This document shows positions 38,135-44,834 of a DNA stretch of 64,000 nt, piece after piece. This DNA comes from Parapedobacter luteus. GTDB taxonomy: Bacteria; Bacteroidota; Bacteroidia; Sphingobacteriales; Sphingobacteriaceae. Made by a program: the position numbers and the translations under genes. The stretch is from the NCBI RefSeq assembly GCF_900168055.1, contig NZ_FUYS01000003.1, forward strand, positions 186,001-250,000. The letters are read 5' to 3'. A model generated the notes under the pieces. That model worked only from the letters and a program-made list of their open reading frames with translations, ran no database searches and had not been told where the DNA came from. Each line of letters opens with the position of its first letter. The stretch's first letter is position 1.

Positions 38135-39190
38135 ATGAACAAAACCCTTCATCTTTTAAGTGTGCCACTGACATTGACTCTGCTGGCAGGTTGCACAAGC
38201 CATGACGGTGTAAAGCCCTTGTACGTTACCGAACGCGTAGTACATGATACGGATGACCCGGCGATCTGGGTTAACTCGGCAAACCCGGCAGAGTCTCTCG
38301 TCATTGGTACCGACAAAAACGAAGACGGTGCCCTTTATGTATTTGACCTTAAAGGCCAGATCATCCACGACAAGACGGTTAAAGGCTTAAAACGGCCTAA
38401 CAATGTGGACGTGGCCTACGGCCTTTCGTTGGGGGACATCACCGTGGACATCGCCGTAACTACGGAACGGATGACCCACAGCCTTCGCATCTTTACCTTG
38501 CCGCATATGAAACCCGTGGATAACGGAGGTATACCGGTTTTTGCCGGTCAAACAGGCCCAGAGTACCGCGACCTGATGGGCATTGCACTCTACAAGGCCC
38601 CTACGGGTGCCATTTATGCCATTGTGGGCCGCAAAAACGGTCCCACCGACGGCACTTACCTATGGCAATACCTATTGGAAGACGATGGCAAAGGCCAGGT
38701 AAAGGCTACGTTGGTACGCAAGTTCGGTCATTTCAGCGGGCGGAAGGAAATCGAGGCTATAGCCGTGGATAACGAGCTTGGCTTTGTCTATTATTCCGAT
38801 GAACAGGTAGGCGTACGGAAATATTATGCCGACCCCCAAAAAGGCAATGAAGAGCTGGCCCTGTTTGCTACCGAAGGATTTAAAGATGACCATGAAGGCA
38901 TCAGCATCTACAAAACCTCAGACAGTACAGGGTATATCCTCGTCTCCGACCAATCGGCCAACCGGTTTAAGGTGTACAGCCGCGAAGGCACCGCCGAAAA
39001 CCCCCACGCCCATAGCCTGATTGCCGATATAAAAACCTCGACCAATCAAAGCGATGGCTCGGACGTAGTCTCTATCCCGCTAAATGCAGATTTCAAACAT
39101 GGACTCTTCGTGGCCATGAGTGACGACAAAACGTTTCAGTATTACCGCTGGGAAGATATAGCCGGCAGGACACTAAGTGTCAACGAATAG
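38135..39190 (+). CDS. Beta-propeller phytase lipoprotein
   Basis: The protein has 351 residues and an N-terminal lipobox L-L-A-G-C. The mature part is a six-bladed BPP phytase: D-D-P-A-I-W-V-N at the start, T-D-K-N-E-D-G-A-L-Y-V-F, R-P-N-N-V-D-V, E-I-E-A-I-A-V-D and D-D-H-E-G-I. These acidic residues bind calcium and phosphate in the family. It would release phosphate from phytate at the cell envelope. The ATG at 38135 sets the lipoprotein signal; the in-frame extension to 38030 has no family support. It follows a large TonB receptor. Confidence 0.93.
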   Translation: MNKTLHLLSVPLTLTLLAGCTSHDGVKPLYVTERVVHDTDDPAIWVNSANPAESLVIGTDKNEDGALYVFDLKGQIIHDKTVKGLKRPNNVDVAYGLSLGDITVDIAVTTERMTHSLRIFTLPHMKPVDNGGIPVFAGQTGPEYRDLMGIALYKAPTGAIYAIVGRKNGPTDGTYLWQYLLEDDGKGQVKATLVRKFGHFSGRKEIEAIAVDNELGFVYYSDEQVGVRKYYADPQKGNEELALFATEGFKDDHEGISIYKTSDSTGYILVSDQSANRFKVYSREGTAENPHAHSLIADIKTSTNQSDGSDVVSIPLNADFKHGLFVAMSDDKTFQYYRWEDIAGRTLSVNE

Positions 39191-39218
39191 CCTACCGGCA
39201 ACAACATCTTCTTATCAT

Positions 39219-39246
39219 AAAACGCCGTGGATTCCATGGCGTTTTT
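39219..39246 (+). terminator. Terminator after phytase gene
   Basis: AAAACGCC (39219-39226) pairs with GGCGTTTT (39238-39245), with an inner TGG/CCA pair, followed by TT. It lies 29 nt after the phytase stop. Confidence 0.85.
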
Positions 39247-39389
39247 TGCTTGCTATCATTCATGCCGATGAGATAAGTAACCGAACAAAACAGGGGGAAT
39301 GCCTGTTACTATAACATGAAAATGCTATCGCCATGGTTCGCTAGTAAGGAGTATCCATATCTTTATATCAATACAAAGTAATCCCGCTA

Positions 39390-40223
39390 ATGGAAACAAT
39401 TATCATTGCTACCGACTTTTCGGAATCAGCGACCAATGCTGCTCAATATGCAGCTTATTTGAGTGGGCCGCTGCGTGTCCATACCATCATTCTGTACCAC
39501 TCCTATGACTCAGCGCCCCAAGCTACCGAAATCCCGTTGCCGGAGTCTAAAGATGCCGCGCTGGCGCATGAAAGCAGTTTAACCGCATTAGAAGCGACCG
39601 AAGCCAAGATGCAGCCGTTTATCAGCAAACATACATCCGTAGAAATTATAGCCAACGAACTTCCGATTGTCGTCGGCATCCAACGTTTATTGGATGAACG
39701 ACGAGTCGGATTGGTCGTCACCGGAATAACAGGAAAAAGTAATTTGGAAAAATTTCTGATTGGCAGCAATACGATAGCCATAGCCGATGCATGCACCGCT
39801 CCCGTATTGGTGGTGCCCGAGCAAGTTGAATTCAAACCAATCGCGAAGGCTGTATTTGCCTGCGATCTTGACAAGGTCGACGATACCATGCCTGTCGGAA
39901 CTTTGGCACAACTTGCCGACACCCTTGCGTTTAAACTGTTGGTGCTTAATATTGTAAAACCCGAAGCGGGATTCGATCCGGGTATCATCCCCGAACAGTA
40001 CAAGCTCCATGGATTGTTGGACCGACTCAACCCTGAATATCACTATGTTGAATACAATGACGTTGTTGAAGGAATCATGAACTTTGCTGAAACCCAGCAA
40101 GCGGATCTGGTGATGACTGTTCCTAAACGATATGGTTTTTTCGACAACCTGTTTCACAAAAGTGTGACCAAGAAGCTGGCTCATCACACCCGCCTACCCC
40201 TATTGATATTCAAGCATGAATGA
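39390..40223 (+). CDS. Tandem universal stress protein
   Basis: The protein has 277 residues with two Usp domains. The first (1-145) begins I-I-I-A-T-D-F-S-E-S and has the ATP-binding G-I-T-G-K-S-N-L-E-K-F-L-I-G-S-N. The second (about 150-277) is degenerate and lacks the glycine-rich loop. Dimer-like fusions of this kind are common in Bacteroidota. Exact function is unknown. A near-match -10 TATCTTTA ends at 39365. A small membrane protein gene overlaps its stop. Confidence 0.9.
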   Translation: METIIIATDFSESATNAAQYAAYLSGPLRVHTIILYHSYDSAPQATEIPLPESKDAALAHESSLTALEATEAKMQPFISKHTSVEIIANELPIVVGIQRLLDERRVGLVVTGITGKSNLEKFLIGSNTIAIADACTAPVLVVPEQVEFKPIAKAVFACDLDKVDDTMPVGTLAQLADTLAFKLLVLNIVKPEAGFDPGIIPEQYKLHGLLDRLNPEYHYVEYNDVVEGIMNFAETQQADLVMTVPKRYGFFDNLFHKSVTKKLAHHTRLPLLIFKHE

Positions 40224-40396
40224 GTATAATAACGACGATGATGAGCTTTGGGATCGTGGCGCTGGTATTATTAGCAGTCATCATATTGATAGGCTGGCTG
40301 CTCCGGCGAAATAAGAAGGACAAGAAAGACCTGGCAAAGACGTTGAATCAATCTTCGCTAAATCCGGAGAACGATAAAAACACGGATAAAATCTAA
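40220..40396 (+). CDS. Small single-pass membrane protein
   Basis: This 58-codon gene starts in an ATGA overlap with the Usp stop. The product has a hydrophobic helix at about 10-27 (G-I-V-A-L-V-L-L-A-V) followed by a basic and polar tail (R-R-N-K-K-D-K-K-D). The orientation is N-out by the positive-inside rule. It ends just before a hairpin terminator. No family is recognised. Overlap coupling with a Usp gene suggests a shared role. Confidence 0.7.
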   Translation: MSIITTMMSFGIVALVLLAVIILIGWLLRRNKKDKKDLAKTLNQSSLNPENDKNTDKI

Positions 40397-40404
40397 TCAG
40401 CGAA

Positions 40405-40436
40405 AAGCCCCGGAACCTATCTTGGCTCCGGGGCTT
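40405..40436. terminator. Bidirectional terminator
   Basis: AAGCCCCGGA (40405-40414) and TCCGGGGCTT (40427-40436) form a perfect 10-bp stem with a 12-nt loop. It sits between the Usp operon and the convergent histone H1-like gene; the T-run is short on both strands. Confidence 0.8.
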
Positions 40437-40460
40437 CAAAATGTATTCGGATACCCGAAA

Positions 40461-40637
40461 CTACTTTGTGTTCTTAGCTTCGGTCACTGCGTTACGGATT
40501 TCCTGAGCTAACGCCTTTACTTTTTGCAAACCTGTACGCACACGCGTGCCGGCTGCGTTGTTTCCTTTTTCAAAAAATTTAACCGCATCTTCCTCGATGG
40601 ATGCAATTAGCGATTTCAGTTCACTGTACTTTTCCAT
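40461..40637 (-). CDS. Histone H1-like protein (Hc1 family)
   Basis: The 58-residue protein begins M-E-K-Y-S-E-L-K-S-L-I and contains G-N-N-A-A-G-T-R-V-R-T-G-L-Q-K-V-K, the core of the short Bacteroidota Hc1-type histone-like proteins. It is moderately basic and helical. Such proteins are thought to bind DNA, by analogy to chlamydial Hc1. The lysine-rich tail of chlamydial forms is absent. It is monocistronic and converges with the Usp operon. Confidence 0.82.
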   Translation of the reverse strand: MEKYSELKSLIASIEEDAVKFFEKGNNAAGTRVRTGLQKVKALAQEIRNAVTEAKNTK

Positions 40638-40872
40638 TTAATATTTGTGTTAGAGGGTAGAAAATGTATTAACGTCACAAGGATAAGCATTTTTTGTGCC
40701 GAAATCCCACATCGCAAAAAAAATTCGTCGATTTCTTTTTCTTAATATGCACTGCCAACATGCAATAGCCACTGCCGGAAGCTATCTGACAACGTTTTTG
40801 GTAAGGCCCGAAAGGAATAGAAAAGCCCGATTTGGAAAAGGACGGAAAGACGGACGGACTACGCGTATACGC

Positions 40873-40902
40873 AAAAAAGGCCTCTTTTTAGAAAGGCCTT
40901 TT
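40873..40902 (-). terminator. Terminator of tRNA-Asn
   Basis: Arms AAAAGGCCT (40875-40883) and AGGCCTTTT (40894-40902) form a stem followed on the minus strand by a T-run. It lies 10 nt past the tRNA 3' end. Confidence 0.8.
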
Positions 40903-40911
40903 AAGTTTCCG

Positions 40912-40985
40912 CTCCTCAGGCTGGGCTCGAACCAGCGACCCTCTGATTAACAGTCAGATGCTCTAACCTGCTGAGCTACTGAGGA
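40912..40985 (-). tRNA. tRNA-Asn (anticodon GUU)
   Basis: The 74-nt gene has a 7-bp acceptor stem TCCTCAG/CTGAGGA. The anticodon arm CTGACTGTTAATCAG gives GTT. The D-arm (AGCTCAGCAGGTTAGAGC) and T-arm (GGTTCGAGCC) are canonical. CCA is not encoded. Confidence 0.95.
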
Positions 40986-41099
40986 GTGTTTTTATATCCC
41001 CGTTTTCGGGACTGCAATATTCGGAACTTTCTACCGAATAAACAAAAAATATTTTAAAAAATCCGCAACTCACTAACTATCAATACGGCTTCCCTACAG

Positions 41100-42188
41100 C
41101 TACTCAAACAGATAATCATAAGGATAAACAAGTATATCCCAGCTTTCCCCACCATCATCCGTAATGAACAGCTTATTCCAGTCATAAATTATCCCTCGCC
41201 TTTCGTTATAAAAATCCATCGCCATCCCCGACACGTCAATCCCGTGGGTACGACCCTCCAAGCGGATCCATGTTTGGCCTGCGTCGGTACTCTTGGCTAC
41301 CCCATCGGCCAGTAAGGCATACACCACGCGCGGGGATGCGGCGTAGCACATCTTGATGCCGTTTTCGCCAATTGGCACAGGTACAAACGAATCGCCACCG
41401 TCGGTTGAATAAAGCGGCTGTCCGGTTTGAGGGTATACCAATAGCACATCACTGGCTATGGCTTCGATGGCTGGTTGATTAAGATGACCTAATACCGCTC
41501 CCTCCGACCAAGCCTGCCCTCCGTTTACCGTCTTCAGTACACGAACTGCATCGTGCGGTCCATACCGTTCCCTGTAGAGCAACCAACCGCTGTGATAATC
41601 CGCGAAATCAATGGCAAGCGCGATAGCATTATTGCGTTTCAACACCAATTCATGGCTCGCTTCATCCAAGTTTACATGGTAAAGTAACATCCGTATATCC
41701 ATTCCTGCATGGTACTCGGCCAACACCCATAAAGCGCCATCGGGACCAACGACCAGTTGGACAACAGAAAGTGTTCCTGATATCAAATCGTCACCCTCGC
41801 CAATGGACATCTCATGCACTTGCCATGTAGCCCCCATATCACTTGAATGACGCAACACAACCGATGTGCCTTCCGCCGCGGCATACACAAGCAAACCTTC
41901 CCCAAACGCTGCCGTATGCGCGTCCCACAGCCATGAAGACGGATTGAAACTAAACGACTTGAATCTATTGCTTGTCGAAAAACTGCCCTTTTCCGTAATT
42001 CCTCGGATTTGGTTACGTTCATCCAAACATGCATAGACTATACGATTACCCTGTATCAACGCGCGGACGTCCGGGTTCACAATAGGCTCTGCAGGATACA
42101 ATCCCAACAATGTACCGTCGCCTTTACAGCTAAACAGCAAGGACGCCACCAAGAAACCTATCCCAATCGTTTTACCTGAGCTTATCAT
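41100..42188 (-). CDS. Lipoprotein with BNR/YCF48-like repeats
   Basis: The protein has 362 residues. The lipobox L-L-F-S-C places a lipidated cysteine near residue 21. The mature part has several sialidase-type repeats such as S-S-D-M-G-A-T-W, S-T-D-G-G-D-S-F, S-T-D-A-G-Q-T-W and T-D-D-G-G-E-S-W, consistent with a beta-propeller. No sialidase catalytic residues are apparent. The start overlaps the stop of the preceding barrel gene by 4 nt (ATGA), so it is the last gene of an operon headed by mgtE. Role is unknown. Confidence 0.8.
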   Translation of the reverse strand: MISSGKTIGIGFLVASLLFSCKGDGTLLGLYPAEPIVNPDVRALIQGNRIVYACLDERNQIRGITEKGSFSTSNRFKSFSFNPSSWLWDAHTAAFGEGLLVYAAAEGTSVVLRHSSDMGATWQVHEMSIGEGDDLISGTLSVVQLVVGPDGALWVLAEYHAGMDIRMLLYHVNLDEASHELVLKRNNAIALAIDFADYHSGWLLYRERYGPHDAVRVLKTVNGGQAWSEGAVLGHLNQPAIEAIASDVLLVYPQTGQPLYSTDGGDSFVPVPIGENGIKMCYAASPRVVYALLADGVAKSTDAGQTWIRLEGRTHGIDVSGMAMDFYNERRGIIYDWNKLFITDDGGESWDILVYPYDYLFE

Positions 42189-42835
42189 AACTCCAGAATT
42201 ATGCCCAAAGAAAGGTTAATAACATTGAAATTGAAGGGATACGAAGTCGGCGTGATATAACCAGCAGCCACATCGTCATTCATGACCTTTTTTTCAACCT
42301 TTAGCCGGGGATAAAAAAACTCGTAGCCCAGCTTTACGTAAAACTCCCGATACTGCATCCGTAGCCCCAGCGCTTGTGAAATGCCTGAACCTTTCAGGTA
42401 ATTATCCGAAAAAGATACACGTTCTCCATCGCCAGCAGCCGCGCTTTCAGCATCGTAATTTGCCACCCAGTTGAAGTCGATAGCAAAATAAGGGAAAAAA
42501 GTTGTTTGGCCGACAAAAAACGCATCGTAACTTGCTTGACCGCCTAAGCGTATGACACGCAAATGCTCGGTAGTCCACTCATCCAATTCGTTAAAGAACA
42601 GCTTTATCCCGGTCTGTGGCCGTAGCCGAAGCCGCCCCTGATCCGCCACGGAGAATGCCGGACCGAGCGTCAAATTTATCCCCCCAGGGAATACCGATCG
42701 CAGGGGTGCATCGCTGAACCTTTCGACCCCGCCTTCCAACTCCAAGAAAACAGGCGATTTTTCCTGGGCAGAGAGCTCGCTTATAAAAAACAGCAACCAC
42801 GCCCATCCTATTCGGTACTTGGTGAAGCAAATCAT
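42185..42835 (-). CDS. Outer-membrane beta-barrel protein, unknown
   Basis: The protein has 216 residues. A signal peptide ends near E-L-S-A-Q-E. Strand-like segments and R-E-F-Y-V-K-L-G-Y-E-F-F support a small outer-membrane barrel, and the C-terminus is S-L-G-I-I-L-E-L. Start and stop both overlap neighbours by 4 nt, so it is tightly co-translated between mgtE and the BNR lipoprotein. No substrate is suggested by sequence. Confidence 0.72.
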   Translation of the reverse strand: MICFTKYRIGWAWLLFFISELSAQEKSPVFLELEGGVERFSDAPLRSVFPGGINLTLGPAFSVADQGRLRLRPQTGIKLFFNELDEWTTEHLRVIRLGGQASYDAFFVGQTTFFPYFAIDFNWVANYDAESAAAGDGERVSFSDNYLKGSGISQALGLRMQYREFYVKLGYEFFYPRLKVEKKVMNDDVAAGYITPTSYPFNFNVINLSLGIILEL

Positions 42836-44208
42836 AATAAAACACCTGTAAGGACAAGCGTAGCCACGGTGAAATAGATAATTAAGCCGGTCACATCCAC
42901 GAGTGTAGACACGAACGGCGCCGATGAAGATGCCGGATCAGCCCCGAGTTTGCGGAGAATAAAAGGCAACATCGAACCAACCAAAGAGCCCCACAGCACG
43001 ACACCAACGAGCGACAAGCTCACAACCGTGCCTACGAGCAACCAATATTCGCCGTATTCCTGAGAAAACGCTTGCCAAGTACATATCCGAATAAAGCCCA
43101 ACGCACCAAGTATCAAGCCAAGCAACAAGCCAGAGAGGATTTCGCGTCGCATGACCTGCCACCAATCAAGCAAAGTCACTTCGCCCAAGGCCATCGCTTG
43201 AATAATCAATGTGGAAGCTTGCGAACCACTATTGCCACCACTGGAAAGAATCAACGGCATAAACAAAATCAATACCGCGCTTGCCAATTGACTCTCGTAA
43301 TGCTCGAGCACGGTTGCCGTAAGTAATTGCCCAAGAAACAGTACAATCAACCACCCAGCCCGCTTTTTCACCAGGTGTAAAATAGACACGTCCAGATAAG
43401 GCTCATCCAGCGCCTCAGTACCCCCTATCCGCTGCATGTCTTCGGTATATTCTTCGTTAGCCACCCAAAGAATATCGTCTACCGTGACTATACCCAACAT
43501 GATCCCCTGTTCGTCGATAACAGGAAGCGCCACCCGGTTATTCATCCGGAATACATTGATAGCTTCTTCTTGCGGATCATTCGCATTGAGCGCAATAAGC
43601 CGATTATCAATTAGATCTTCGACCGTGGTTGCAGGGTCTGCTAATAAAATGTCTTTAATCCGGATATCATCAAGGAGTTTGCCGTCCTTATCAATGACAT
43701 AGAGCACGTCGATGGTCTCGGATGCCTTCCCGTACTTGCGTATATGGTGTAATACGCGGGTGATGTCCCAATGCTGCTTTACGGTGATATAATCCGGCGT
43801 CATCAGCCGTCCGACGCTGTCCTCCGGATAGCCCAATAACGCCAGTGCCTCTTTGCGATCAGCTGGTGGAAGAAGGATGATTAGCTGCTTCACCACATCG
43901 CCTTTCAGCTCACTAAAAAAAGCCGTTCGGTCATCCGGCGGCATCTCGTTAATGATCTCCGAAATCTTAGGACCGGAAAGCTTCTTAAGAATGCGTTCTT
44001 GGGTAGGAAAATCGAGGATACGAAATACGTTTACCGCCCGGTTGATACTCAATGTTTCAATGAACGTTGGACCATATTCCGGCAGCTCATCTATCAACGC
44101 TTCCACCTCCGAAATATTTAACTCATCAAGGTGTTCTTTGAGCTGTTGTTCGTTGCCTTCGGCCAAAAGCAATTCGGTTTGTTCTACCAGCGTATCCAAT
44201 TCGTCCAT
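42832..44208 (-). CDS. mgtE: Magnesium transporter MgtE
   Basis: The protein has 458 residues. The N-terminal helical domain includes M-P-P-D-D-R-T-A-F-F. Two CBS domains follow to about residue 260. The membrane part has five helices with the conserved G-G-N-S-G-S-Q-A-S and a final pore segment ending V-L-T-G-V. Intact AGGAGG (complement of 44213-44218) lies 4 nt before the ATG, unusually strong for this genome. Two envelope genes follow with ATGA overlaps. MgtE is gated by intracellular magnesium. Confidence 0.95.
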   Translation of the reverse strand: MDELDTLVEQTELLLAEGNEQQLKEHLDELNISEVEALIDELPEYGPTFIETLSINRAVNVFRILDFPTQERILKKLSGPKISEIINEMPPDDRTAFFSELKGDVVKQLIILLPPADRKEALALLGYPEDSVGRLMTPDYITVKQHWDITRVLHHIRKYGKASETIDVLYVIDKDGKLLDDIRIKDILLADPATTVEDLIDNRLIALNANDPQEEAINVFRMNNRVALPVIDEQGIMLGIVTVDDILWVANEEYTEDMQRIGGTEALDEPYLDVSILHLVKKRAGWLIVLFLGQLLTATVLEHYESQLASAVLILFMPLILSSGGNSGSQASTLIIQAMALGEVTLLDWWQVMRREILSGLLLGLILGALGFIRICTWQAFSQEYGEYWLLVGTVVSLSLVGVVLWGSLVGSMLPFILRKLGADPASSSAPFVSTLVDVTGLIIYFTVATLVLTGVLL

Positions 44209-44834
44209 GGGCCCTCCTAAGTTAACGGTATTCTACATCGGTGAATGATTTTGCTTGCAAAAGTCGTCTTTTTAAATGAAAAGAACGAACAAGTGGACGT
44301 TAAAAAAACGCCCGCAATCCAATGATTAAAATATAAAAAAACAACCGCGAACAAGACAAAGTGTCAGCACGAATCGCCCCGATATCGAGTGAGCTTTAAA
44401 TGCATTTAGTGAGCCTTTGCGGCCTTGCGCAAAAGTCCCAAATAACCTGCGGCAAACCGGCGACGCCACCCAGTTATAATTACAGGGCAACACCGCAGGT
44501 GCTGCTTAAGCGGCTGCTCAATGTATCAACACCTATCGGCAATCTCCCCGCTTGCACCGGCACACCGTTAAAAATTTTGACCACTTACTCGAAAAGATAG
44601 TGTAGATTAGCATGTCCTCCACATCATGTAGCCCACAGAGCTTCAGGCATCGGTTTTGGGGGATTTTCTTCGTTGTTTACATACATGAAAAACGATAATA
44701 TTGCAAATATGATAGCCAGCATTAACAACTATTAATCAGTATTTAACTAAAACTATATAAAGAAATAAATTAATTGCGAACACTAGCTCAACAATCATTT
44801 ATACCAAAAAAATTAGCAACCCGCAATAAATCCA
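44209..44834. other. Long gene-free stretch, 626 nt
   Basis: No RNA gene, riboswitch or convincing coding region is recognised between mgtE and the 44835 gene. The last 120 nt are AT-rich and probably hold the 44835 promoter. A minus-strand open frame without start (44536-44676, 47 codons, five Cys) and a plus-strand frame (44400-44600) have no family resemblance. Degraded gene remnants are possible. Confidence 0.4.

Noticed and set aside
40696-40950. 84-residue plus-strand open frame ending in tRNA-Asn
   Set aside because: It runs across the tRNA terminator and into the tRNA gene, and its composition is not protein-like.
44400-44600. 66-residue plus-strand open frame in the mgtE/44835 gap
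   Set aside because: No start signals, promoter or recognisable family; described only as part of the unexplained gap.
44209-44640. Possible magnesium riboswitch (M-box) or housekeeping RNA upstream of mgtE
   Set aside because: I could not find the conserved M-box pairing elements or RNase P/tmRNA signatures, and a Shine-Dalgarno lies directly at mgtE.
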